Shown here one piece after another: positions 32,037 through 42,387 of a stretch of DNA of 64,000 nucleotides; positions within the stretch are counted from its first letter, which is position 1, and each line of letters opens with the position of its first letter. The stretch spans positions 1 to 64,000 of the forward strand of contig AJFK01000305.1 of the NCBI GenBank assembly GCA_000467715.1, read 5' to 3'. This DNA is from Hysterium pulicare CBS 123377 (lineage: Eukaryota > Ascomycota > Dothideomycetes > Hysteriales > Hysteriaceae). A program made the translations under genes and the position numbers. The notes below the pieces were generated by a model. That model saw nothing but the letters and a program-made list of their open reading frames with translations, did no database searches and was not told the DNA's origin.

Positions 32037-33130
32037 TCAAGGCTTTTGCGTGGAGGAAGGCTGGGTCCGGTCATGCGAAGACGCTAACTCAAAAATGGGG
32101 CCACTAGATTGTTGCAGTTCCTGCGGGTTGATTTCATTGTTGGGCGTATGAAGTTCATGGACAGGCTGGTTGTTTGCGTCACGTCGATATGCTATCGAAG
32201 GGCCAAACTTCTCCGTGCCAGTTACTGAATCTGCTGGAAGTTCATTAGAATCTTCGTTTCTCTTCACTCGCTTTCTCCATAGGATAAAGAGGGCTAAGCC
32301 CAAGATGAGAAGGGCTACGACAGGTACGGCTACACCGACGGCAACCTTTCCGCCAGTACTGAGGCCAATTGGTGCTGGGGGCGCACTCGTAGATGCAGCA
32401 GCTGTAAGGGAAGCGCCGCTTGTACTAGTGGTTGGAGGTGCCACAGTGATAGTCGAAACAGGTCGGTCAGAACTCTGCCAGTTCATCTGGATCATTGGCG
32501 CGAATAAGGTGTAATCTGAGATCGTGATCGCTGAGGCTGTAGTATAGGGAATGGAGTAAAAGGTAAAGCCACCCGATGTTCCCGACTCGCATGTTACGGC
32601 CGAGAATGAAGTTGATGTTCCAACTGCCTCGCACGTTTGCCTATCTGTGCCATCGGTGGCACATGTGTACCCGCTGTAAACCGTCAAATATTAGCATGTA
32701 TCGCCAGGAGGTCGATGCGCCACACATACCTCGGACAGCATCCCACTGCAGTCTCACCGGCAACGAGGCCAAATTGGAACGATCCTTGTATCGGGCCAGT
32801 AGTGGCTAGTGACATCAGCGATGTGCCGCCATTTGCTTGCGAGACAGCCGTGCAAGCAGTTGTGTATCCGGCAGGACAAATTAGTCCAGGTGAATAGAAA
32901 CCCCATCCTGCTAACGGAGGTCCTGGTGCCGCCACAGTCGCAGGAGGCCAGCAGGTTGCTGCGTCTTCTACGCCTTGTTCGTTGCTGCCGAAGCTATAGC
33001 ACTGTTGGGCTTGCCATGCGATGTTGCAAGTAGGGCACTCGATAACAGCGACGGCACAACCAGGCGCACGGGTGAAGGTCGACTTCAGAGATCCAAGGTT
33101 AGTGCCTCTTGATGTTACGATGCTCGACAT
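32037..33130 (-). CDS. Fungal single-pass membrane protein, cysteine-rich ectodomain
   Basis: Two exons, 33130-32730 and 32673-32037, encode 345 residues. The 56-nt intron rebuilds GCCPSGYTCATDG. The ectodomain (about 1-225) has conserved cysteine blocks, NIAWQAQQCYSFGS, GLICPAGYTTACT and AVGCCPSGYTC, found in a widespread but uncharacterised ascomycete family. A Thr/Ser/Pro-rich stalk follows. A single transmembrane helix lies near 236-258 (VAVGVAVPVVALLILGLALF), then basic WRKRVKR and a polar cytosolic tail of about 85 residues. No N-terminal signal peptide is obvious from the ATG at 33130, as in relatives I recall; the anchor may serve for insertion. The layout recalls Wsc/Mid2-type sensors, but no WSC domain is present. 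Confidence 0.82.
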
Positions 33131-33329
33131 GTTGATGGAGACGATAAAAACAGATACTAATAGCAATGAACAGAAATAACGCGGTACGATGGACTTGACG
33201 AAGTCGGAAGAAAATGAGCTACTTTTGAAAGATCACTACCTCGAAGGATTAGAAATTCCCCGCCAGCCCTGTAACAGTTTAGGTTTTTAGATCTGAACGA
33301 CTCGGAAGCGTCCAAGCCACAAGGCGCAT

Positions 33330-33361
33330 TTGTGTCACCCAAGGCTTGTGTCACCCAAGGC
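33330..33361. repeat. Perfect 16-bp tandem duplication
   Basis: The unit TTGTGTCACCCAAGGC occurs twice head to tail, about 200 bp upstream of the membrane-protein ATG at 33130. It looks like a recent slippage duplication. Confidence 0.9.
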
Positions 33362-33399
33362 GGGCCTTTTGTTTGTGCGGCATGAGAACGAGATAGTGA

Positions 33400-34800
33400 G
33401 CTACTATGAACACAGGGATTCAGGAAATTGAGAGCCACTGGAGCATCAAGGCTGCCTTGCTGTATCTGTGTCTGTTAGGGGCTGCGACCACGAAGCATGG
33501 CCTTGTTCAGGTTGTCAAGCACCGCCCTTTTCAAGAGAAGTTCTGTTGCGCACTCATCCAGCAACACAAAACTCCAATGGCCGACCATCGATACACGGCA
33601 GAAAAGAAATCGAAGCTCTCGTATGGCGGAAGTCCAGGCCCCGAGCGATCAAGATGCAAATGACGTTCACTGTCAACGCCTTCGCTTGTAGTTGGCTCGT
33701 GCACGCTCGCAGGATCCAGTCAGTCTCCACGCTGGCAGCCACGGCAGCCTACCTTCAACGACAACCATTCATCGACAACCACCATCTTTGACATCTTCAA
33801 CCGCAGGCCTCTCAAAGTAGGGCTACCTGCCGCTATTCATCCAATCGACAGCGCACTTGAACGACACCAGATCCCACCCATAATAAGTCCGTTGGTCGCC
33901 TGGGCCGGAGGTCAAGTGGCCTGTTTCATCTGTCCAGCATGTTCACAATTGGGCCGTCGTTGCTCGATAATGGACAGTACCATTCTTTTCACACTGAAAA
34001 ACTTCTTGCACACTGAAGTCTCGTTTCTTTCGTGCAAGATAGCTGAAAGTTTTTCGTCAGCAATCTCTTGTGGCCAAGTCAATGCCCTAGCAGATGCGAT
34101 GCAGTCATTTGCTTTCCTGTCGTCAGCTTTCCAGGCGCAAGCACCGTCTATCCTCTATATGACGTTGAGATCAGGCAGCAACCGTGCAATTCTGTGCCGA
34201 CACGATCCACGCTGGAAAAAGACCTGCCGCGAAGAGGACCTTGGTTTCGTCAAACGACTGCAGATTCAACTAACAAATCAAATTTCGATACGGACCGACA
34301 TAGCTCAGACAGAGATGTCCCGAATTGCTGAGTTGCCGTCAGCAGAGCGCTACGAATGAATTGGAAGATGAGAGCGCCCGCAAACCTAATTCGGTGTCAT
34401 TAAGAACACGGTATTTGCCATCGGAACTGTTATGGATTGCAGGGTCCACGTGCAATCTTGGTCGCCTAAATCGAGCATCCGAGATGTGCTCGATGAAGTT
34501 GCAAACGTGGTGTGCCAAGCCTTCCCACTCTTCCCTTTTCGGATTATCAAAACAAAAACAAAGAGTGGTGCAGTCCTATTCCCTCAGTCTACTGCAGACT
34601 CATCAACACCCAACATACCAAACAATCCTGATCCCTTTTCACTCCAGATTTCGCAAATTGCTGGTCAGATTGCTGACATAGATAATCTACAACACTACAA
34701 TCTAGATAGTCTCGCCCATTCTCTTGCAAAAGTTTGCGGTTTCGGTGTTTCAGCGCGCTGTGCGAAGTGTGGGTAGTCCGCATCTTTGGCTCTACTGTTG
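33400..34800 (+). pseudogene. Unresolved or decayed coding stretch
   Basis: Plus-strand frames shift repeatedly here, yet pieces look protein-like: a Cys-containing piece near 33455-33520 (CDHEAWPCSGC); a piece around 33790-33900 (IFDIFNRRPLKVGLPAAIHP, then PPIISPLVAWAGGQ); one near 34110-34330; and one ending at 34776 (QIADIDNLQHYNLDSLAHSL). I could not connect them with introns having sensible splice sites and phase. It may be a decayed gene, a multi-exon gene I cannot resolve, or chance. No family assigned. Confidence 0.2.
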
Positions 34801-34952
34801 CAAAGGATTTTATTGTGTCACTACGGGTAAAATGCATGTTTTGCCTTCCTGCTTCTATCCTGACCTAAATGCTTGATCGCATTAAGTCGACTTTCTTTCT
34901 CGATGGCTTACCTGCAATGTCTGACCTCTAGTGGGAATAATTCGGCCTCATC

Positions 34953-35663
34953 ATGAACCCAATCGACATGGTTCGTAGCAGCTCTGCTCAACAGCATGTT
35001 GTGCCTGACTTCTCCTCGACCCGTCTCCCTGACTTCAACGGCCTGTTACTCCGTGTACCTACACCGAAAGAGAAGAAGCCGTTCACTTTCGAGGACATTC
35101 CAGGCGAACTGCGAAACAAGATCTACGGAGAGCTGCTTACCAATACATTCCCCCTTCAACTTGTCCACTCTTTCCTCTCATGGCCTGATCTCGACAACGC
35201 TGGTGAGCAGCTCAGCACAGCTATACTGCGCACTAGCAAGAGGATCCACTCAGAAGCGGCGGGTATACTCTACGGCGAAAACACCTTCTACGTCCATGTG
35301 GACGATCCGTTGGAGATGTTCGTTCCTGAATATCGACATATTTACGGCCTAGGTTCCAGTATCACACGGTCCAACGCAGACCAGATTCGGAAAGTGGTGG
35401 CTTACTGTACCGAGGGTAAGATAATCGATCGTGAGGAGATGGTGACGAAGTACGCCGAGATTGGCATAGACTTTGGGAAGCTTCGTGTATTCGCCGTTGG
35501 GTTCGGCGATGAGAAAACGCTGAATATCAATGCAAAGGCTAATTTGGGGTGGTTGGTCAAGATGAACGCTACTGACTTGAAGGCAAAAGTTACTTGGTTT
35601 CCGGAGGGAGAGCTTGGCTGGGCTGAGGGGACCTGGCTCGTGTATGAGAAACCCAAGATGTAA
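34953..35663 (+). CDS. F-box-like/2EXR-type fungal protein
   Basis: A single exon of 236 residues. A central signature FEDIPGELRNKIYGELL (about 46-62) is followed by AILRTSKRIHSEAAGILYGE and NTFYVHVDD, the pattern of the large Pezizomycotina family annotated as F-box-like or 2EXR proteins. These usually occur in many diverged copies and have no defined function. The C-terminal half is alpha/beta-like with a WFPEGELGWAEGTW block. No membrane or secretion signals. Confidence 0.8.
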   Translation: MNPIDMVRSSSAQQHVVPDFSSTRLPDFNGLLLRVPTPKEKKPFTFEDIPGELRNKIYGELLTNTFPLQLVHSFLSWPDLDNAGEQLSTAILRTSKRIHSEAAGILYGENTFYVHVDDPLEMFVPEYRHIYGLGSSITRSNADQIRKVVAYCTEGKIIDREEMVTKYAEIGIDFGKLRVFAVGFGDEKTLNINAKANLGWLVKMNATDLKAKVTWFPEGELGWAEGTWLVYEKPKM

Positions 35664-36417
35664 TTCTGGTTGACTTACTTAGCTCTCAAGCAGGGTGAGC
35701 TAACTATCAAGACCGAGGTAAACAGAAACAAGATCACCAGTTTACACTAGATCCGGGACTATTTTCTTGTTACTCGTGTTCCACTACTCTGTCGTAACTT
35801 TCCCCATTTTGAATTGCCTGGTCTAACACAATGTCACATATCCCCTATTGTTGACCACCTCAAATCATGATTTGGCCGCTCCCAAGGTTAATCGAGCTTT
35901 GGGGAATGGTCAAGTTCACTTCGCACACTTGACGCAATATCATTACCCAAGTGACCATCAACCTACCCTGAGTCTAATTTGAGCAAACAAAGTTCTATTG
36001 CATTTATCTTTCCAAAGTTTGACTAGATTCTACTGTCTTAGCATTGCATTCGACTTACAACAGTGACATTGTTTCAGCCCCTTTCCTAAAGGTTTGATGG
36101 TCCATGCACTAGGGTAGCGGCATATACCCGCTACTCGAAGAAAGTAGTCGAGGCGTTGCTACTTTTTGTGCGGAGAAAGAAACAGGTGCGTCTCACTAAC
36201 GTGGCCGAAACGAGTTCGAAGCTCGTCCTATACGTCTCAACTAACGATGACGATTCGACCAACCACTTTGTATGATGAGTGGAAGATTTTAGCCACGGTT
36301 CAATCGGGTTGGGAGGCAACATTTACCGACAATTAGAGTAATGAAAATATATAGGCAACTCAATCGCAATATACAAAATCCAATTCTCCCCGCTCAGTCG
36401 AAGACATCATTGCAATC
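35664..36417. other. Interval before small membrane protein
   Basis: 754 bp. A T-arm-like string (CGAGTTCGAAGCTCG) lies near 36212-36226, but no acceptor or D/anticodon stems can be built, so no tRNA is called. A TATA-like AATATATA at 36346-36353 lies about 65 bp upstream of the next ATG. Confidence 0.4.
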
Positions 36418-36906
36418 ATGGCTATTGCCGATGAGAGAAGCCCTCTCCTGAACATTTCAGAGCTTGAAGCCCAACCAGTTCAGCGAACCGAAAATCGTTC
36501 CACCTTGACCGAAGCGCAAACCCCATCGGCGAGTCGTCTAGCCAAAATTGAATACACACTCCTCGCTGGCGTTGTCGTCCAAGTCGCCTTGATAACCGCA
36601 ATCCTTAATCTTCACGTCCGAAATCCTGGCCTTCTCTGCAACTTGGATCCTTCCCTGGTCCTACTTGCTCGGGTGCTCCCACGCTCTCTCTACCTAGGCC
36701 TTCCCATGTGCCTTGTGTTCCTCATCGTCAGTCCATATACGACAACGAAGAATAAGGTCGGCCTTGTGCAGTGTCTGGTCGTGTTCTGTTACTTACTCGG
36801 CGCCATATTGGGAGCGGGCATTTTTGTGCTAACCGAGCTAGGCTTAGCTGCGGGAAGAGATAAATGCGATAAGCTCAGGCGCATGGCGGAGCAGCGAATT
36901 TTTTAA
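36418..36906 (+). CDS. Small membrane protein with acidic dileucine motif
   Basis: A single exon of 162 residues. The N-terminal cytosolic part begins MAIADERSPLLN, a perfect acidic-dileucine sorting signal of the D/ExxxLL type used for vacuolar/AP-3 sorting. Three hydrophobic segments follow: about 45-66 (LLAGVVVQVALITAIL), 80-107 (LLARVLPRSLYLGLPMCLVF) and 116-142 (LVQCLVVFCYLLGAILGAGI). The tail is short and basic. A TATA-like box lies about 65 bp upstream. No family recognised; vacuolar localisation is an inference from the motif. Confidence 0.7.
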   Translation: MAIADERSPLLNISELEAQPVQRTENRSTLTEAQTPSASRLAKIEYTLLAGVVVQVALITAILNLHVRNPGLLCNLDPSLVLLARVLPRSLYLGLPMCLVFLIVSPYTTTKNKVGLVQCLVVFCYLLGAILGAGIFVLTELGLAAGRDKCDKLRRMAEQRIF

Positions 36907-37028
36907 GTCACGCAGGACGCAGCGTGAAGCTATATTGAGGGCGTTGGACGCTTCAATTGGGAGAGGTGGATTTTATCTTGGCTTTTGAGGTGGAACATCT
37001 GGGTGCGTAAATCATCCCGGCCAGTAAT

Positions 37029-37034
37029 TGACTC
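37029..37034 (+). promoter_or_regulatory. Possible cross-pathway control (Gcn4/CPC1-like) half site
   Basis: TGACTC, the core of the Gcn4/CPC1 site TGACTCA, lies 72-77 bp upstream of the ARG7 ATG. ARG7 orthologues are under general amino-acid control in fungi. A six-base match is weak evidence. Confidence 0.3.
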
Positions 37035-37105
37035 TTTACATTGCTCATCAACACCTAAAATCGCTCTCGATTCTTAAAAATCTAACTGCGGACTCTACAG
37101 CAACC

Positions 37106-38554
37106 ATGTCTCTCAAACCGTACCAACCCACTCGCCTTCTTTCGCCGCTTATGCAACAAATCCGACACTACGCAGCACCTGGCGAAGGCTCTATTCCACC
37201 CTCAAAGAAGAAGTATGTCCCGACTTCTGGTACCTATCCTCTCGGCTTTCGCGCCGGCTCTGCGCACGTGGGCGTAAAAGCTTCCAACACGCGATTCGAC
37301 GATCTGGCACTCATAGCCTCTGAATCACCATGTTCAGGCGCGGCTGTGTTCACAAAGAATAAATTCCAGGCCGCACCGGTCACTGTGACGAGAGAGATGC
37401 TTAGGAGGAGAGGAGGTGATGGAGTCAGGGCTGTGGTCGTGAATTCCGGTTGTGCAAACGCGGTTACAGGGAAGGGAGGAATTGAGGATGCAGTTAGAAT
37501 GGGAGAAGAAACGGATGGCTGTTTTGAAAGGGACAGCAATGGAGAAGACGACGGACTGGGAAGTAGGTCCGTAGTCATGAGTACTGGAGTGATTGGGCAA
37601 CGGTAAGTCTCAAAGCAGCTTCTCCTTTCTTCACCCTCGAGCCTCAGACTAATGCATTGCAGACTACCCATCCAAAAAATAGTCTCGAAACTGCCAACGG
37701 CCTATTCTAATCTTGGCGGAACTCACGACCACTGGCTTTCTGCTGCTCGCGCAATCTGCACAACAGACACTTTCCCTAAACTCCTCTCACGCCCTTTTAC
37801 CCTCCCTTCCTCTCCATCAATCACATACCACTTAGCTGGGATGACAAAAGGCGCGGGAATGATACACCCTAACATGGCCACTTTACTAGGAATCCTCTGT
37901 ACCGACGCTCCTATCGCACCTGCACCATTGCAGCAACTCTTGAGCAACGCAATCACGAAATCATTCAATAGCATAAGCATTGACGGCGACACCAGCACAA
38001 ATGATACGGTTGCTCTACTCGCAAATGGTGCTGCGGGAGGCAAGACTATTACTAGCGAGTCATCTCCTGATTACGCAGCCATGCAAGAAACGCTCACCAG
38101 TTTTGCGGCTGACCTGGCCAAATTAGTAGTAAGAGATGGAGAGGGGGCAACAAAATTTGTTACTATCCGCGTTACTAACGCAGCAACATACGAGGACGCA
38201 CATAGAGTAGCGAGCACGATTGCCCGGAGTCCCTTAGTCAAGACAGCTCTATATGGCAAAGATGCTAACTGGGGCCGGATTCTGTGTGCAACTGGCTATG
38301 CTGAAGGTGTCTCTTCCGTCGTGCCGGAGCAGACATCAGTCAGCTTTATCCCAGTAGATGGAAGCCCCGAGCTGAAGCTGCTGGTCAAAGGAGAGCCAGA
38401 GGCAGTAGATGAGACACGAGCAGCCAAGATCTTGGAAAGTGAGGATCTAGAGATTATTGTCAGATTAAGTGAGAAGCAGGGGCAGGAGGCAGTGTATTGG
38501 ACTTGTGACTTTAGTCATGAGTACGTTACGATCAATGGGGATTATCGTACTTGA
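37106..38554 (+). CDS. Mitochondrial ornithine acetyltransferase/NAGS (ArgJ family)
   Basis: Two exons, 37106-37602 and 37663-38554, encode 462 residues. The 60-nt intron has a GACTAATG branch and GCAG acceptor. The precursor cleaves itself before the Thr in [15 protein letters not shown] (Thr239), giving alpha and beta chains; that Thr becomes the catalytic nucleophile. The N-terminal 25 residues are basic and hydroxylated ([21 protein letters not shown]), fitting a mitochondrial presequence. Other conserved blocks: [46 protein letters not shown] and the terminal [12 protein letters not shown]. The enzyme recycles the acetyl group in arginine synthesis. Confidence 0.95.
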
Positions 38555-39060
38555 AAGAAATGATTCAAATTTGAGCATGCATTGTACATGTCGGATAGCG
38601 ACCTAGGCATGCCATGGTACAGCTTTAGATAAGATCACGGACGCGATAGAGACATACTCCAAGGATATCAGTAAAGCTGTGACTATAGCAGACACGGTAC
38701 CATTAGTGACAAAGCAGGCGTAATATGGCCCCGAGACCCATTCTGTACTCTGCAGTAGTCCCTAAGAAATACGAAGTACGAGTGGAAGTACCCAGGTACG
38801 TACTAGCGATCGGCAAACCACCCACCGGAAACGCTAACTGTATACTTGCTGTCTGCGGCGAAATCTCATAGGGCTGTGGGCTGAAAAATTGCCGATCACC
38901 GATTAAAGGCTCGTCAACCTCGGACCGCCATCATTCCTGTACTCTACTCTGCCAGACGCTCCCTCTCAGTCTGCCACTCCACCAAAGTTTCACCCTGGGA
39001 AACTTGATTTCTATCCGGCTTTGTCAACTGCCGTCAATGGCGCAAAGATGCTGGTGAGAT
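38555..39060. other. Interval ARG7 to Zn2Cys6 gene
   Basis: 506 bp containing the ARG7 3' end and the promoter of the next gene, same strand. No distinct signal. Confidence 0.4.
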
Positions 39061-41572
39061 ATGCCAGAACAAGTCACGCAATCTCGGGTCGTTCGACGGC
39101 GCAATCCCAGGCCCATCAACTCATGCGTTGAATGTCGCCAAAGGAAATCACGGTGCAGCAAGACTCACCCTTGCCAAAACTGTACCGCGTTCGGCAGAGA
39201 CTGTGTCTTCATAACCGTGCCAGAGTCCGCTCAGAAGAAAAGGCAACGGGAATCAATTTCCAAATCTCAGCCAGATTGGACGCAGCCTCTGCCTCTACGC
39301 ACCCAGAACGAGAATAGTAGCGTCAATGCCTCTACCACCACTCCCGGCACCCCTCCACGTGATTACGAATGGGAAGCCTATCAACAGCAAGTCGATGCCG
39401 ACGACGATATATGGGAGAAGCTACCGGCCGAGCCCGACGTGACACGTGATGATGTTTATGAAGACGAGGACGAAGACGAGGATCGCATTACCACTGATCT
39501 CAATATTCGGATCGGGCGCATGGTACTCACTGAAAATGTTACTGGATTCTTTCGACCTCAATATGCCGAAGAGGTATCTACTCTACTTTCAAATTAGCTT
39601 CTTTCCATACATTCATTCATTCAAAGGGGCATTTGCTAAGCATACAATGCTATAGCTCGGAAAGTTGCTCTCAGCTCATCCCAGTTCTTCTTCATCTGTA
39701 GCAGGCCAGAGGGTTCCAGAGTCATCAACTCTCCTATCTGCAGAGAATACTCCGGCAATAGCACCTTCGTTGGACCTGCTATTCGGTACATCAAAGCAGC
39801 TGCCTCACAGGAATGACTTCCAGAGCCCTCAACTCCCGACCAGGCTTGAGGCTGAGATGTTGTGCCATCGATATGTTGAAGCCGTTAGCCCGATCGCTCA
39901 TGTGTTGCATATTCCATCTTTCAAGCGCCTTTTCGACAGGTTTTGGATAAACGTGGAAATGGGCGACCCTAATCAAGATTCAACCACAGCCCTGGTTTTG
40001 TCCGTTTGTATGGCGGCTGCTGCGACCTTGTCCTCTCTTCAATCCAAAGCCCAATTTGGAGTTACTAAAGAGGACATATTCCAAAGGCTTCAAACAGCTA
40101 CCGAGAGGGCGCTGCTGCATGCCAATTGGGCAATAACCTCCAATATTCGGACACTACAAGCGCTTACTATATATCTAGTAGAACTTCCTCGCGTTTTTGC
40201 CTCCCTGTATTTGCTGAGACTTTTCAGATTCCCTTATGCCGGGCTCAGATTTCCCGCGCGACCTCGGTTCTGATCGGAGCACTCGTCCGACTTGCCCAGT
40301 GTATTGGCATCCACCGCACTAGCCACAACCCTGCAAATCGTCTCACGCCATACCAACGCCACGTCCGCTCGCTGCTCTGGTATCAGATCTGCTTTCTAGA
40401 CTTCAGGGCGGCTGAAGCCCAAGGCCCGCAACCCGCAATCCGCCCAGATGACTTCGACATACCGTTGCCGCTGAATGTGGATGATGATGTGTTTGAATTT
40501 GGGACCGCTAAATGGCAACCGCATCCAACTCCAATCCAAGGCTGGACGGATGTAACCCTCTCGTTGATTCGATACGAATGTAACGAATTGCACCGGCTTA
40601 TCCTTCGCGGCCGAATCGAAATCGATCGGAAAACACTCACGCTTCATGATCTTCGAGCAAGAGTGGAAGCTCGCAAGCGGCAAATACACTCCAAACACCT
40701 CCGCTTCCTTGACGCTCAGATTCCCATTCAACGTTACGCTGGGCTTGTTGCGACACTCCTCTTAGCGCGATGTGACTCTACGCTTCTCTATCGCCATTTG
40801 CCCCAGACTTGTCAGCACCCGCGGTCAGAGTCAGAAAATAAACTTCGAGACGTCCTTCTCACAGCGGCCTTGACCACACTGGAAATCGGCGCCACACTCG
40901 ATACCCTTCCCTCGCTCAATCCTTGGGTCTGGTATTCAAGCACGTACCAGCAATATCATGCTGTATTGCTGTTCCTGACCGAATTGTATCGCACGCCGGA
41001 TCTCCCTCGTAAAGATCGCATGATGACTCTTATTGACCATGTCTTCGGCCACTGCTATGGCGTTGGCGTACGCGAAAGATGTAGTGATCTGCTTTGGACC
41101 GTAAAGGAGAATCTTGAGGCATACTACATTATGCGTGGGGTGAACAAGCGCAAGATGACCCAGCAACAGCTAAGCCAGTCCATTGAGCAGAAGGAGTTCA
41201 TGTCGACCGATCCAAGCATGTCACATATGAGCATGCAACCTCAACTTGCAGCTCCGATGGAGGGATTGAACGTGGATTTGGACGCTCTGCTTGGCAGTTT
41301 GGGTGGGGCCCCGAGCACGGAAGGCCTTGAGGACTTCTTGTCGTCTATGCCTTCGACAGACCCGGGCGCAATCTTCGTACCAATAGACTCGGGAGCGAAT
41401 GAGTGGGTCGACGGCGCTGGGTCGAGCGGATTGCAGAATACTAACAACATGCGACAATGGGTAAGTCAACGTGTACACCAACAGGGACACTCATATGTCT
41501 GACGAAACCTTCACACAGGATAACTGGAACTTCGCTTCCGATAACCAGGCATCCGGTTCCGGAATGATGTGA
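39061..41572 (+). CDS. Zn2Cys6 fungal-specific transcription factor
   Basis: Four exons, 39061-39573, 39656-40177, 40228-41460 and 41519-41572, encode 773 residues with consistent phases. The N-terminus carries a canonical binuclear zinc cluster, Cys22, 25, 32, 38, 41 and 48 (spacing 2-6-5-2-6: CVECRQRKSRC, then CQNC). An acidic run (EDEDEDED) follows at about 137-144. The middle is the fungal-specific factor domain: LCHRYVEAVSPIAHVLHIPS near 240, VRLAQCIGIHRTSHNP near 355, and RSLLWYQICFLDF. The C-terminus is Ser/Met/Gly-rich and ends in the last 17-residue exon NWNFASDN... MM. Its pathway cannot be inferred from neighbours. Confidence 0.92.
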
Positions 41573-42387
41573 TATACCATTTGGGTTCGTTTTTGGAAAA
41601 ACTTAGGCCATGGCCGGGAGTATCGGTGCAGTCAGCTTCGACGCTGCCTTAAAAGTATTCTTATATAACATATCAACACTCTCCACAGTTCTTTAACAAT
41701 TATTGAATTTTCTCTAAGAAGGAACCAACGTACCGATATGAAGAATTCGGAAGTTAAAATTCCAGTTCGGTGGTTCTGAACTTCTTCCAACAGAGGTACA
41801 CGTAGCCTCACCCAAGACGCGTATCACGACCATTGCATGATTCATTCGGAAGAAAAGATGCATCCATAATCACCAAACCCCGGACTAGCTAAATGAATCG
41901 TATAACACACAATACTGACCCATCCCAATTCGCCCACGCTCTACTCCAGAATACACATACAGTCCCGCCTGTTGCCTATGACGCCAGACCAGGACCGCGC
42001 TGCAGTCCTTGTCAGATAGCAGAGAGACTCCTCCCACCTAGAACAGTTTTCTTGCAACAGTAACCTCATCGTCCCGTTAAATTGTAGGAGTAAGTACTAC
42101 AGTGGTACTGAAGCGAAACAGATCCAAAAGAAGACTTGACCAGCCCCCTAGGGAAACGGGTGGTTCAAATCTTCTCACAACGCAAATCCAAAACTAGCCA
42201 AGCCCAAACCCGAAGCTCCTACCGAATGCACCGAGTTTTTTTGGAGGAAAGAGAAGTCGTTACTATTCAGACACATGGCATGGCCGGAAGAAATCCAAAT
42301 CGAAAGGCCAATGGCTCTAGAAAGTGACGATTCTCGAGTCTAGCATTCACCTACGTTAGCCAATAAGGAGGAAAGAATTTAAGATGG
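41573..42387. other. Convergent interval
   Basis: 815 bp between the convergent Zn2Cys6 and BAR genes. Nothing recognised beyond short frames. Confidence 0.5.

Noticed and set aside
36200-36240. tRNA-like T-arm string GAGTTCGAAGCTC
   Set aside because: No matching acceptor stem, D arm or anticodon arm in the flanking 80 bp on either strand.
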